Program-made: the position numbers and the translations under genes
Assembly: GCF_900101395.1 (NCBI RefSeq)
Contig: NZ_FMZO01000001.1
Location: forward strand, 62,001-126,000
Source: Niabella drilacis
GTDB lineage: Bacteria; Bacteroidota; Bacteroidia; Chitinophagales; Chitinophagaceae
Reading direction: 5' to 3'
DNA length: 64,000 nucleotides
Part shown: piece after piece, positions 17,453 through 26,377 of the stretch
Layout: each line of letters opens with the position of its first letter
Numbering within the stretch: the first letter of the stretch is position 1
The notes under the pieces: generated by a model
What the model was told of the DNA's origin: nothing
The model's input: only the letters and a program-made list of their open reading frames with translations
The model's database searches: none

Positions 17453-17971
17453 CTATGAATACACCCCGTATTCTAAACGGCCTAGTATTTTATTAAGCAT
17501 TTGAATACCGAAAGTGGTATCCAGAAAGTCGATCGGTTTTTTGTTGTCAAGGGCTGGCAAAGGACTTTGCAGCCACTCCGCAAAATACTCTTTAGAGCCG
17601 ATCACGTCTATACCCCGCTGTGCAAATGCTGCCAGTTCCAATACCTTTTCGGTTTTAAGGGTATCCAAAAGCTCATCATCCTGCTTGCGTTGAATATTGC
17701 GGTGAGAGGAATGCAACAGGCTGCTCAATTGCTCCATATTAATACCCATATAGGTAGCCAGGGATTTTAAAGTAGCCTTTTTGATACCTGTTCGCGTAAG
17801 CGCAATCAGATCAAGATCTCCGGAAAGCGGCTGCTTTACGGCCTTGCTTCCGCCAAGTATGACGCGCAAATTATTGGCAGAATCCTGAAGTGCCGGTGCG
17901 GGCTCGTTAACAACAGAAATAGGATCATCATCACCTTTTGGGTAAGGTTTTATTTTTGATTCTTTTTTCAT
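17453..17971 (-). CDS. Xre/ParS-type antitoxin with DUF2384 domain
   Basis: From ATG 17971 the product has 172 residues; ATG 17989 would add six. The middle (TRTGIKKATLKSLATYMGIN, then MEQLSSLLHSSHRNIQR) is the Xre-like helix-turn-helix and the C-terminus (FAQRGIDVIGSKEYFAEWLQ, GIQMLNKILGRLEYGVYS) is the DUF2384 toxin-binding domain, whose ending LGRLEYGVYS is typical of RES partners. It should neutralise the RES protein encoded downstream and repress the operon. The N-terminal 50 residues (KGDDDPISVVNEPAPAL) are low-complexity and unusual for the family. Confidence 0.88.
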   Translation of the reverse strand: MKKESKIKPYPKGDDDPISVVNEPAPALQDSANNLRVILGGSKAVKQPLSGDLDLIALTRTGIKKATLKSLATYMGINMEQLSSLLHSSHRNIQRKQDDELLDTLKTEKVLELAAFAQRGIDVIGSKEYFAEWLQSPLPALDNKKPIDFLDTTFGIQMLNKILGRLEYGVYS

Positions 17972-18112
17972 TTTGACCCATTTCTCCAAATATACGACAT
18001 TTTGTTTTGTTTTTTTTCATTTTGTCGTTTTTTTGATAAAATCCCTGAAAGCGGGGCTTGGAAAAATGCCAATGTGATAGTGCCCTGAATTATCTGAATG
18101 GAAAATTTTATG

Positions 18113-18120
18113 TAAGTTTG
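18113..18120 (+). promoter_or_regulatory. -7 box of parE
   Basis: TAAGTTTG matches TAnnTTTG; it lies 48 bases upstream of the parE ATG. No clear -33 TTTG at the usual distance, so this is a partial match only. Confidence 0.35.
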
Positions 18121-18168
18121 AACGCTTCGTTTAGTACCGGCGAAGCATTTTAAAAAAGGATTTGATTC

Positions 18169-20076
18169 ATGGCAAAAGACATTGCAGCACCTAAGGCAGG
18201 CGTAACGTATGATGAAGACAGTATTAAAAGTCTGGACTGGAAAGAACACATCCGGCTTCGCCCGGGAATGTATATCGGAAAACTGGGAGATGGCAGCAGC
18301 CCGGATGACGGGATTTATGTATTGGTGAAGGAGGTGATGGATAACTGTATTGACGAATACATGATGGGTTATGGTAAGGCCATTGAACTGACCATTAAAG
18401 ACAATACCGTAACGGTAAGGGATTATGGGCGGGGGATACCCCTTGGTAAAGTGGTGGATGTGGTAAGCAAGATCAATACCGGGGCCAAATATGACAGTCG
18501 TGCTTTTCAGAAATCAGTGGGGTTGAACGGGGTAGGTACCAAGGCAGTGAACGCGCTGAGCAATTATTTTAAAGTGGTCGCGGTGCGTGATGGAAAAGAT
18601 AAATGTGCTGAGTTTGAGCGCGGAGTGCTGGTAAAAGAGAGCAAAGAGGCCAAAACGGGTGAAGACAATGGTACCCTGGTGACATTTATTCCGGATGATA
18701 CCATCTTCAAAAATTTTAAATTTCATCCCGAGTTCCTCGAAAATCTGATCTGGAACTATTGTTTCCTGAATGCGGGTCTAAAGATCATTTTCAATGGTAA
18801 AACCTATATTAGCCGCAATGGTTTGCTGGATCTGTTGCAACGCAAGACCAATGAGGATGAGATCCGGTATCCGATCATTCATTTAAAGGGAGAGGATATT
18901 GAACTGGCGGTTACCCACGGAAACGATTACGGAGAGGAACTGTACAGCTTTGTGAACGGCCAGCATACCACACAGGGAGGTACCCATCAGCAGGCATTCA
19001 GGGAGGCGTTTGTAAAGACCATTCGCGAGTTTTATAAAAAAGATTATGATGCTTCAGATATCCGGGGCGCTATTGTTGGCGCCATAGCGGTAAGGGTAGT
19101 GGAACCGGTGTTTGAAAGCCAGACCAAAACAAAACTGGGTTCGCAGAACGTAGACATTAACGGCCCCAGTATGAAGCAGTTTATAGGTGATTTTCTTTCC
19201 AGGGAGCTGGATAACTATCTGCATAAGAACTCTTCAACTGCAGAGGCGCTTAAAAAGCGGATAGAGCAGAGCGAGCGGGAGCGCAAAGATCTTGCAGGTA
19301 TTAAAAAGTTGGCCAATGAAAGGGCTAAAAAAGCCAACCTGCATAATAAAAAGCTGCGCGATTGCCGTTATCATCTGAATGACGACGCTCCTTCCAAAGG
19401 AAAGGAAGAATTTATCGCAAAGCAAAATGAGACCACGATTTTTATTACCGAGGGCGACAGTGCCAGCGGCTCCATAACCAAGGCCCGGAATGTGGAGACC
19501 CAGGCGGTTTTCAGCTTGCGGGGAAAGCCTTTGAACAGCTTTGGGCTTACCAAGAAAGTGGTATATGAAAACGAAGAGTTTAACCTGTTACAGCATGCGT
19601 TGAACATTGAAGAGGGAATGGAAGGCCTGCGCTTCAATAATATTGTTATTGCCACAGATGCGGATGTGGACGGCATGCATATCAGGCTGCTGATCATGAC
19701 TTTTTTCCTGCAATTTTTTCCGGAACTGGTAAAACAGGAAAAAGTATATGTACTGGAAACGCCCTTGTTCCGGGTGCGTGATAAAAAAGAAACGATCTAT
19801 TGCTACAGCGAAACGGAGAAAAAAGCGGCGATGAAAAAGCTGACCGGCAAACCGGAAGTGACCCGTTTTAAAGGGCTGGGGGAGATCAGTCCGGAAGAAT
19901 TTGCCCAGTTTATTGCCGGTGATATGCGGAAACAGCTGATGCGGCTGGAGCAGGGCGATCATATTCAGCAATTGCTGGAGTACTATATGGGTAAGAATAC
20001 CATGGATCGCCAGGAGTTTATTATTGATAACCTGGTAGTGGAGATAGACCAGGCAGAGGAGGAAGCGGCTGCTTAA
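18169..20076 (+). CDS. parE: DNA topoisomerase IV subunit B
   Basis: A 635-residue type IIA topoisomerase ATPase subunit, decatenating daughter chromosomes. GHKL ATPase motifs: [25 protein letters not shown] and [13 protein letters not shown]. The TOPRIM metal motifs are [14 protein letters not shown] and [12 protein letters not shown]. The block [15 protein letters not shown] and overall length match ParE of Bacteroidota rather than GyrB. In that phylum parE is usually followed by parC; here 454 bases without a gene follow and then a thioesterase on the other strand, so the subunit A gene lies elsewhere. Confidence 0.9.
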   Translation: MAKDIAAPKAGVTYDEDSIKSLDWKEHIRLRPGMYIGKLGDGSSPDDGIYVLVKEVMDNCIDEYMMGYGKAIELTIKDNTVTVRDYGRGIPLGKVVDVVSKINTGAKYDSRAFQKSVGLNGVGTKAVNALSNYFKVVAVRDGKDKCAEFERGVLVKESKEAKTGEDNGTLVTFIPDDTIFKNFKFHPEFLENLIWNYCFLNAGLKIIFNGKTYISRNGLLDLLQRKTNEDEIRYPIIHLKGEDIELAVTHGNDYGEELYSFVNGQHTTQGGTHQQAFREAFVKTIREFYKKDYDASDIRGAIVGAIAVRVVEPVFESQTKTKLGSQNVDINGPSMKQFIGDFLSRELDNYLHKNSSTAEALKKRIEQSERERKDLAGIKKLANERAKKANLHNKKLRDCRYHLNDDAPSKGKEEFIAKQNETTIFITEGDSASGSITKARNVETQAVFSLRGKPLNSFGLTKKVVYENEEFNLLQHALNIEEGMEGLRFNNIVIATDADVDGMHIRLLIMTFFLQFFPELVKQEKVYVLETPLFRVRDKKETIYCYSETEKKAAMKKLTGKPEVTRFKGLGEISPEEFAQFIAGDMRKQLMRLEQGDHIQQLLEYYMGKNTMDRQEFIIDNLVVEIDQAEEEAAA

Positions 20077-20530
20077 TATAGAGCCGGCCGGGGAATGACC
20101 TCATTGTGGGTTGTTGATATAATGCCCCAATCGTAAAAGCATTGAGATGGACAAAGATTCAAATAGCGGCCGGTTTAAAAATCAAATGCTAAAACCGGTG
20201 TAAGACATTTCCTGCGCTGCAGGTGTCTGGTGCCGGGTAGACAAAGGTTAGACCTATCATAAAACACCGCTATAAACGCATTGATCCATACGGAGCAGTA
20301 AGAATTGGAATTTAGGATCTTGGTGCTGTAAATCCCGGCTGCCGTTCCGCCAATGGAAAATTTGACCCTTCAGTGCAGCTCCTTGTCACTTTCGCATTGA
20401 TTAAGGCGCCGGTCAAAACCTGACCCTGGCATGTGTATGCGATGGCTGCGGGGATAACTGCAGGATAACATATTTTAGATCTGCGCTTCTCTGCGAAGGG
20501 AAAAGCCTGTTTTTGGCTGCTGCTATGAAG
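20077..20530. other. Intergenic gap after parE
   Basis: No gene is visible in 454 bases. A segment at about 20350-20440 has two similar words, GGAAAATTTGACCC and GGTCAAAACCTGACCC, reminiscent of the multiple terminal repeats of IS21-like elements, but no transposase sequence accompanies them. The usual partner parC is missing from this position. Confidence 0.4.
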
Positions 20531-20974
20531 TCAGGGCAAAGCAACCGTTTCCAGTTTTTGCAAGGCAGCATCGGGCAGGGGGACTATCTTCCGGAGCGCA
20601 TAGTCAAAACAGATCATTCCTGTTTTTGCAACCGCAACCCGCACTTTTTTGCCTGCAACCTCCTTCTCCAGTAAATAATAGAGGTCGAACCCGGCGCGGT
20701 GGATATCCCCGGCTGTTACGGACACAATCAGCGATTCGCCCATAAAAGCCTCACTCTTAAATTCAATGGCGGCATCGGCCATAATGAGGCCAACTCCTTC
20801 CATCAAAAGCTCGGTATATCCAAGCCGGTGCAGGAATTGAACCCTGGCTTCATGGATCATGCCCAGCAGGCTGTCATTGCCAACATGGCCGCCATAATTA
20901 ATGTCGGTAACCCGTACCGGTATGGTACAGGAAAAATGAAATGCTTGGGGTAACGTAATCCTGATCCTGGGCAT
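20531..20974 (-). CDS. Acyl-CoA thioesterase, 4HBT/FadM-YbgC family
   Basis: A 147-residue hotdog-fold protein. The N-terminal active-site block VRVTDINYGGHVGNDSLLGM and MIHEARVQFLHRLGY is typical of 4-hydroxybenzoyl-CoA-type thioesterases, with Asp and the GGHVxN loop visible; AIEFKSEAFMGESLIVSV forms the central strands. It hydrolyses acyl-CoA thioesters in the cytoplasm; chain length cannot be told. It stands alone, with the anti-sigma gene ending 64 bases further along. Confidence 0.88.
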   Translation of the reverse strand: MPRIRITLPQAFHFSCTIPVRVTDINYGGHVGNDSLLGMIHEARVQFLHRLGYTELLMEGVGLIMADAAIEFKSEAFMGESLIVSVTAGDIHRAGFDLYYLLEKEVAGKKVRVAVAKTGMICFDYALRKIVPLPDAALQKLETVALP

Positions 20975-21038
20975 ATCGCATGTTTAAACCTGCCGTTTAT
21001 GATTCCTGTGCAGGTGCGGGATGCTGATTTTCCTATTC

Positions 21039-21881
21039 TTAGAGACCCGAATTTTCCGACCGGGCCATTTCCAGTATATCAAGGAAATTATCCGGGGTAG
21101 CAGCTACGGGCGCCTTGGCCATCTCTTTCTGCCATTGCTCAATCTGGTAATTGCAGTCGCTGCTGGTATTTTCACCGGCAACACAATCTGCCATATTCCC
21201 CAGTTTTTTAGACATCCGTACTACATTCCCGTCTTCGGTCATCAGCATGATATAGCGGCCCTGGATGGCTTTGTTTTTTTCTACCGTTGTTTTATAGGTA
21301 TTGCCGGAGGCTGTTTTGATCTGTATCGGTTTAACAGGCTCATTAAGGGCCAGGTCTGTACCTGTTTCTGTATGGGGTTTGATAGTGGGCTTTGTTTTAG
21401 GAGCCTGCAGGGCCACAGGGGATTTGCTGGAATCGTCCTTTTTTTCAAACAGGTCGGCGATAATATTCTTGGAATCCCTGTTGGATTTTTCAACAAGATG
21501 GAAGACAGAGAATCCCAGCAGCCCCACAATACAGGCGGCCACAGCGTACTTCGACCAGTTGAAGCTGCCTTTTTTTACCGGGGCCAGTTTTGATGCTGGC
21601 CTGGCCGTACCCAGTTCCGCATCTATTTTATCCCAGGCTATAGCAGGTGGCGCTACTTCAAGCGCCTGCAGCCGCTCGGAAAGATGGCTGAATGAATCTT
21701 CTTCCTCGAGATGTTGGAAGATATGATCCCAGGAGGCAACAGGTGGTACGGTTTCGAGTACCTGCAATTTTTGCCCCAATGGTCTTAACGCCTGTAACTC
21801 CTCTAATTCTGCGGCGATGTTGGTCCATGCCTCAGCCGGTGGCGTTACCTGGTAATCATATAATTTATGTTGGCTGTTCAT
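21039..21881 (-). CDS. Probable anti-sigma factor, single-pass membrane protein
   Basis: A 280-residue protein whose start overlaps the ECF sigma gene by 17 bases, the classic position of an anti-sigma factor. The N-terminal cytoplasmic part contains three copies of a motif PPxxxWxxI (PPAEAWTNI, PPVASWDHI, PPAIAWDKI) about 40 residues apart, each after an acidic helix. One transmembrane helix lies near residue 133 (YAVAACIVGLLGFSVFHLV); the C-terminal 130 residues are periplasmic and end in a Cys pair (NMADCVAGENTSSDC). No ZAS zinc motif is present, so the assignment rests on context and topology. Confidence 0.75.
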   Translation of the reverse strand: MNSQHKLYDYQVTPPAEAWTNIAAELEELQALRPLGQKLQVLETVPPVASWDHIFQHLEEEDSFSHLSERLQALEVAPPAIAWDKIDAELGTARPASKLAPVKKGSFNWSKYAVAACIVGLLGFSVFHLVEKSNRDSKNIIADLFEKKDDSSKSPVALQAPKTKPTIKPHTETGTDLALNEPVKPIQIKTASGNTYKTTVEKNKAIQGRYIMLMTEDGNVVRMSKKLGNMADCVAGENTSSDCNYQIEQWQKEMAKAPVAATPDNFLDILEMARSENSGL

Positions 21882-22458
21882 TGCTTACCGTGTCCATTTT
21901 ATCTTTATTCTCAATGTATTTTCTTACCAGGTCCTGCAGGATCGCTTTTGCACGCGAAAGCTGCGATTTACTGGTCCCCTCGCTGATGCCCAACATATCG
22001 CCGATCTCTTTATGCGAGTAGCCTTCCACTACATACATGTTGAACACCGTCCGGTAGCCGGGAGATAATTGCGTGATCAGTTGTAAAATATCCTTTTCAG
22101 CTAGTTCGTCCAGTACGGAAACGTATTTCCCTTCAATAGTATTCTCTTCCTTTTCTGTTACCGGTTGCAGGTACTTCTTTCTGCGGAAATGTTCAATGGC
22201 CGTGTTCACAAAAATACGGCGCACCCACCCCTCAAATGACCCGTCGCCCCTGAAACTGTCCAGCTTTTTATATACCTTAATGAACGCGTCCTGCAATATA
22301 TCCTGTGCTTCTTCAGCATTGGAAGCATAACGCAGGCAAACAGCGTACATTTTCGGAGCAAAGCGGCGGTACAACTCTTCCTGCATCCTTCGATCTCCGT
22401 CAATACATCCTTTTATTAAGTCGCTGTCGGGTATGATATGGTTGCTTTCTGTATTCAA
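21865..22458 (-). CDS. ECF-type RNA polymerase sigma factor
   Basis: A 197-residue sigma-70 family protein of extracytoplasmic-function type. Region 2 is RYASNAEEAQDILQDAFIKV with YKKLDSFRGDGSFEGWVRRI, and region 4 is VEGYSHKEIGDMLGISEGT followed by SKSQLSRAKAIL. It directs RNA polymerase to a small regulon, under restraint by the membrane protein encoded by the overlapping downstream gene. The targets are not evident; the pair is not next to a SusCD locus. Confidence 0.93.
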   Translation of the reverse strand: MNTESNHIIPDSDLIKGCIDGDRRMQEELYRRFAPKMYAVCLRYASNAEEAQDILQDAFIKVYKKLDSFRGDGSFEGWVRRIFVNTAIEHFRRKKYLQPVTEKEENTIEGKYVSVLDELAEKDILQLITQLSPGYRTVFNMYVVEGYSHKEIGDMLGISEGTSKSQLSRAKAILQDLVRKYIENKDKMDTVSNEQPT

Positions 22459-22563
22459 ATTTTTAAATTTTTTAAAAAGTGGCTTGTATCTGGGTTAACC
22501 GGCTGATGCATTTACCAGTAGCAGGCTGTATTTCTCCTGCAAACCTGTACACTTTTGAACCGG

Positions 22564-23151
22564 TCAGCTATCCACAAGACTCGTCAAATATACCACCAGT
22601 TTTTTAACTGCTTTCTTTCGGTGGCTAAATTCCTGTTTTTCCTCCAGGGTCATTTGGCCAAATGTTTTGCTGCTCCCTTCGGGAATAAAAACGGGGTCAT
22701 ATCCAAAGCCATTGTTCCCCCTTGGTTCAGGGGCAATGGTGCCGCTGCAAAGTCCCTCAAAAAGCTCTTCTTTTCCGTTGATTATGACTGAGATAACTGT
22801 TTTAAACCGGGCTTTTCTGTTTTCCTGGTCCTTTAACAGGGCCAGGAGTTTTTCTGTATTGGAAGCGTACTCCGGTTCACCACCGGCAAAGCGGGCACTC
22901 AGGACACCCGGGGCGCCGTTGAGCGCTTCTGTTTCCAGGCCACTGTCCTCGCTAAAGCAATTCTTGCCGGTCAGCTGGTAGATCACTGTCGATTTTTCCG
23001 TAGCATTGGCCTCCAGGGTAGGATGGGGTTCCGGTATTTCTTTCAGGATACCGGCTTCTTTAAGACTGATAATAGCAAATCCTCCAGGCAGGGCCTGCCG
23101 GATTTCGCGCACCTTGTTTTCGTTATTAGTGGCAAAGATCAATTCGATCAT
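22564..23151 (-). CDS. rdgB: Non-canonical purine NTP pyrophosphatase (RdgB/HAM1)
   Basis: A 195-residue house-cleaning enzyme that hydrolyses ITP, dITP and XTP to monophosphates. Signature blocks are LIFATNNENKVREIRQALPG at the N-terminus, FSEDSGLETEALNGAPGV with LSARFAGG, and NNGFGYDPVFIPEGSSKTFG followed by EFSHRKKAV. Its ATG overlaps the stop of the gene upstream by four bases (23148-23151), so the two are translated as a coupled pair. Confidence 0.95.
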   Translation of the reverse strand: MIELIFATNNENKVREIRQALPGGFAIISLKEAGILKEIPEPHPTLEANATEKSTVIYQLTGKNCFSEDSGLETEALNGAPGVLSARFAGGEPEYASNTEKLLALLKDQENRKARFKTVISVIINGKEELFEGLCSGTIAPEPRGNNGFGYDPVFIPEGSSKTFGQMTLEEKQEFSHRKKAVKKLVVYLTSLVDS

Positions 23152-23696
23152 ATATTGAAAATTTTTTTAAGGCTGGCCCATAGCTGGGTCTTTGCAGGTT
23201 TGTCCTCTTTAAGCTCATGCAGTGCCGGGGCATGAACCACGGTCAGCTCCGCATGAGTTTGCACCTGGTAGGGGGGGATCTCAAAAGGTAATCCGAATGC
23301 CGCTGTTGTGGTCCCGAACAGCAATAAGGTGGTGCTCTCAAAATGACCGATAAACTCCCGGTGATCGACCTGCAGGTAGTTACTGCGGTTAACGATCGCC
23401 ACGTCGTTGGGCGTCAGCCGGCAGGCGTTGAGCAGCTGCGAGAGGAACTGGAACGAGGTGTCCGGAAGATGCAGGTCGTCCGGGTAGTCCACCACTACCA
23501 GGATGTGCTTCTTATTGCCGCCCAGCGATTTCCAGTCGGTCATGGCTGCTACCACCGGGGGCTCTGCACCGGGAACCGTAGCAGGCGGCCCGGGCTGTGA
23601 AGCAGGCGGGGCCTGGGTTGTGAGATCTATAGAAAGGGACCTTGGATACAATCGCGCGATCAACCGGGGCGACAGATCAATTTTGTTCAGACTCAT
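23148..23696 (-). CDS. Hypothetical protein coupled to rdgB
   Basis: A 182-residue soluble protein not recognised. A Pro/Ala-rich linker at residues 28-50 (TTQAPPASQPGPPATVPG) separates a short N-terminal segment from an alpha/beta domain with strand-like runs KHILVVVDYPDDLHL, PNDVAIVNRSNYLQ and FESTTLLLFGTTTAAFGLPF. The layout recalls UDG-like folds such as the DNA polymerase III psi subunit, but this is a guess. It overlaps rdgB by four bases. Confidence 0.7.
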   Translation of the reverse strand: MSLNKIDLSPRLIARLYPRSLSIDLTTQAPPASQPGPPATVPGAEPPVVAAMTDWKSLGGNKKHILVVVDYPDDLHLPDTSFQFLSQLLNACRLTPNDVAIVNRSNYLQVDHREFIGHFESTTLLLFGTTTAAFGLPFEIPPYQVQTHAELTVVHAPALHELKEDKPAKTQLWASLKKIFNI

Positions 23697-23776
23697 ACGT
23701 TTTACTTTTTTCCTAACAGCGCTGTTCGTACCTTCGCTATACTCCCGAGCGGTATCGGGATCAAAAATAATATTTT

Positions 23777-24841
23777 ATGGTGGAAGCAATGAGTATACCG
23801 GTAACGAAAACCGGTAAAAGCAAGCTGGAGCAGGTGGATTTTAACCACCTGGGTTTTGGTAAGTATTTTTCTGACCATATGCTGGAAGCGGATTATGTGG
23901 ATGGTCAGTGGACAAATGTCAATATCCGCCCTTATGAGTCGCTCGGCTTCCTACCAGCCCTATCGGTGCTACATTATTCCCAAACGATATTTGAAGGACA
24001 AAAGGCCCATAAAGACGAGAACGGGAACATTCATATCTTCCGGCCGCATGAGAACTGGAAGCGGATGAACCGCTCGGCAGAGCGCCTGGCCATGCCCGCT
24101 GTTCCCGAGGAGATTTTTATAGATGGAATGAAACAACTGGTGGAACTGGACAAGGCGTTTATTCCTTCCGGTTATGATGAGTCGCTATACATTCGTCCTT
24201 TTCTTTTTGCCACGGAAGAAACACTGGGGGTAAAAGAATCCTCTTCCTATAAATTCCTGATCATTACGGGCCCAGCCGGTTCTTATTTTTCGGCGCCGGC
24301 CCGTATTTATGTAGAAGAAAAGTACACAAGGGCGGCTCCCGGCGGAACGGGCTTTGCCAAAACCGGCGGTAATTACGCGGCATCCCTGCTGTCGTCAGCA
24401 GAAGCAAAAAAGCAGGGCTACGACCAGGTATTGTGGATGGATGCGCTGGAGCATAAATATGTGCAGGAAGTGGGCGCGATGAATATCATGTTCATCATCG
24501 GAGATACATTGGTGACCCCGGATCTTACAGACGGAACTATTTTGAGCGGTATTACCCGCCTGAGCCTGCTGGAGCGGTTCCGCGACCAGGGCTTTAAAGT
24601 GGAAGAACGTAAAGTATCGATCGATGAGCTGATCGAAGCCTATAAAGCCGGCCATTTAAAAGAGGTATTCGGATGCGGGACCGCAGCCACTATTTCTCAT
24701 GTAAAAGAGCTGAAGTATAAGGACTTTGTGATGGAATTTGATGTGGACAGCATGACTATTTCCGCGGAGATGAAAAAATACCTGCTGGATTATAAGGAGC
24801 ACAAACATGGTGATCCTTATGGCTGGCTGGAAAGCGTATAA
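23777..24841 (+). CDS. ilvE: Branched-chain amino acid aminotransferase, class IV (type II)
   Basis: A 354-residue PLP enzyme that transaminates Leu, Ile and Val. The N-terminus carries the type II pattern (FNHLGFGKYFSDHMLEADY, LPALSVLHYSQTIFEGQKA), the PLP lysine is in GFAKTGGNYAASL, and the phosphate cup follows (TDGTILSGITRLSLLE; EVFGCGTAATISHV). ATG 23777 is used; an ATG four codons later (23789) is equally possible. It stands alone and ends in a strong terminator; no other ilv/leu gene is adjacent. Confidence 0.95.
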   Translation: MVEAMSIPVTKTGKSKLEQVDFNHLGFGKYFSDHMLEADYVDGQWTNVNIRPYESLGFLPALSVLHYSQTIFEGQKAHKDENGNIHIFRPHENWKRMNRSAERLAMPAVPEEIFIDGMKQLVELDKAFIPSGYDESLYIRPFLFATEETLGVKESSSYKFLIITGPAGSYFSAPARIYVEEKYTRAAPGGTGFAKTGGNYAASLLSSAEAKKQGYDQVLWMDALEHKYVQEVGAMNIMFIIGDTLVTPDLTDGTILSGITRLSLLERFRDQGFKVEERKVSIDELIEAYKAGHLKEVFGCGTAATISHVKELKYKDFVMEFDVDSMTISAEMKKYLLDYKEHKHGDPYGWLESV

Positions 24842-24863
24842 ATGATCCTTTTTGATCATGGGG

Positions 24864-24896
24864 CGGGGCCGGGAACTCAATTCCGGCCCCGTTTTT
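24864..24896 (+). terminator. Rho-independent terminator after ilvE
   Basis: CGGGGCCGG (24864-24872) pairs with CCGGCCCCG (24883-24891) across a 10-base loop and is followed by TTTTTT. It lies 22 bases behind the ilvE stop. Confidence 0.85.
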
Positions 24897-24899
24897 TGT

Positions 24900-25311
24900 T
24901 AATTATATAATATGCCCTTTGGATTTTATTAAACATCCTTCCCGGGGCGTAAACCTGGCCGGGGGCTTGAGGGCAACCCGTCTTATAACAGGGAGGCGCA
25001 ATTCCTTTTAAAGACCGGTTTGTTCCGGAACCGGGAGCGGTTATTTCAAAAACACCGGCAGGAACGCAATGTGGTGTTGAAATGCCGCTTTTAAGGGAAG
25101 GCCAATTTGCTGCGGGTGTTCCGGGATACAACCGGGCCGGCACGCTATCCAGGGGCAGGAATGTATTAACTTTGCAAACTGATAGTCTGTAATTTTTTGA
25201 GAAACAGATGATTAGGAATTCTGCAGTACAAGGGAGTGACACAACGAAGACGAGCAGGATTACTGCTGCCGGTTAAAAAATAAGGGCAGGGCAGAAAAAA
25301 TGAGAATTATT
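24900..25311. other. Intergenic gap before rpsL
   Basis: No convincing gene. A TAACTTTG -7-like word near 25167 precedes a 22-codon ATG frame (25208-25276, MIRNSAVQGS...), which has no recognisable partner and may be chance. A 121-residue minus-strand frame here looks non-coding. The upstream end has the ilvE terminator and the downstream end the rpsL promoter. Confidence 0.35.
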
Positions 25312-25342
25312 TTTGTAAGTTCATCAACAAATGCTACCTTTG
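25312..25342 (+). promoter_or_regulatory. Promoter of rpsL-rpsG
   Basis: TTTG (25312-25315), a 19-bp spacer and TACCTTTG (25335-25342) match the Bacteroidota housekeeping promoter at every defined position. The rpsL ATG follows 26 bases after the -7 box. Confidence 0.85.
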
Positions 25343-25368
25343 CCGTCCTAAATTTAAAGCATTAAAGA

Positions 25369-25743
25369 ATGCCTACTATTAATCAGTTAGTTCGTAAAGG
25401 AAGAGAAATTATAAGGGCAAAAAGCAAATCCAGGGCTTTGGATCAGTGTCCGCAGCGTCGTGGTGTTTGTACCCGTGTTTATACTACAACCCCTAAAAAG
25501 CCAAACTCTGCGCTGCGTAAGGTAGCTAAGGTACGTTTGACCAATAAGGTAGAGGTGATCGCTTACATTCCGGGTGAAGGACATAACCTGCAGGAGCACT
25601 CAATCGTGCTGATCAGGGGTGGTCGTGTGAAGGATCTGCCGGGTGTACGTTACCATATTGTACGCGGAAGCCTGGATACTGCCGGCGTAAAAGACCGTAA
25701 GCAGAGCCGCTCCAAGTATGGAACTAAAAAAGCTAAAAAGTAA
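25369..25743 (+). CDS. rpsL: 30S ribosomal protein S12
   Basis: A 124-residue universal ribosomal protein at the decoding centre. [40 protein letters not shown] and [16 protein letters not shown] with [15 protein letters not shown] are diagnostic. The streptomycin-determinant lysines are wild type (TTPKKPNS and GRVKDLPG contexts). It is transcribed from its own strong promoter and followed by rpsG after 51 bases of repeat-like DNA. Confidence 0.98.
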   Translation: MPTINQLVRKGREIIRAKSKSRALDQCPQRRGVCTRVYTTTPKKPNSALRKVAKVRLTNKVEVIAYIPGEGHNLQEHSIVLIRGGRVKDLPGVRYHIVRGSLDTAGVKDRKQSRSKYGTKKAKK

Positions 25744-25794
25744 TTTTTAGACGTTAGACATTAGATTTTAGACATTAGATATAAATTATAAAAG
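25744..25794. repeat. Repeat-like spacer between rpsL and rpsG
   Basis: The gap is built of degenerate copies of TTAGACATTAGA (TTAGACGTTAGACATTAGAT, TTTTAGACATTAGATATAAA). It is one of several purine/pyrimidine-biased repeats between co-directional genes in this window, here inside an essential ribosomal operon. Confidence 0.65.
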
Positions 25795-26262
25795 ATGCGT
25801 AAAGCACAAGCCAAGAAACTTCCGTTAGCACCGGATCCCAAGTTCAACGATAAATTGGTTACCCGTTTTGTAAACAACCTTATGTGGGAGGGTAAAAAAA
25901 GTGGAGCATTCACTATTTTTTATGATGCCCTGGATAAAGTTGCAAAGCAAACCAATGAAGATGGGTACGAAATCTGGAAAAAGGCTTTGGCCAACGTAAC
26001 CCCAGCGGTTGAAGTACGCAGCCGTCGTATTGGTGGTGCTACCTTCCAGATCCCTGCGGAGGTGCGTCCTGATCGTAAGATTTCATTGAGCATTAAATGG
26101 CTGATCCGCTATAGCCGCGACCGGAACGGTCGTAGCATGGCAGATAAACTGGCCAACGAGATCGTTGCGGCCAGTAAAGGTGAAGGTGCTGCTTTCAAAA
26201 AGAAAGAAGACACTCACCGTATGGCAGAGGCCAACAAGGCATTTGCACACTTCAGAGTATAA
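25795..26262 (+). CDS. rpsG: 30S ribosomal protein S7
   Basis: A 155-residue primary 16S rRNA-binding protein that nucleates assembly of the 30S head. [56 protein letters not shown] and [19 protein letters not shown] are diagnostic. In most Bacteroidota fusA follows; here a terminator comes 32 bases later and an unrelated gene follows, so the str operon ends at rpsG. Confidence 0.98.
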   Translation: MRKAQAKKLPLAPDPKFNDKLVTRFVNNLMWEGKKSGAFTIFYDALDKVAKQTNEDGYEIWKKALANVTPAVEVRSRRIGGATFQIPAEVRPDRKISLSIKWLIRYSRDRNGRSMADKLANEIVAASKGEGAAFKKKEDTHRMAEANKAFAHFRV

Positions 26263-26293
26263 TCTTCTATTATAAAAGATGCTTTAAGCAGAG

Positions 26294-26319
26294 GCCCGTT
26301 CCGAAAGGAGCGGGCTTTT
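26294..26319 (+). terminator. Rho-independent terminator after rpsG
   Basis: GCCCGTTCC (26294-26302) pairs with GGAGCGGGC (26307-26315) around a GAAA tetraloop, with one G-T pair, followed by TTTT. It closes the rpsL-rpsG unit. Confidence 0.85.
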
Positions 26320-26377
26320 GCTTGTTGTAGTAAATACCGTACATTTATAAACGGCCCGGGTTGGGTGCCGATCTGTA

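Noticed and set aside
24877-25242. 121-residue minus-strand frame before rpsL
   Set aside because: Overlaps the ilvE terminator, has no start signal or recognisable content, and looks like random sequence.
25208-25276. 22-codon frame behind a TAACTTTG word before rpsL
   Set aside because: Too short, no conservation can be judged, and the promoter lacks a -33 element.
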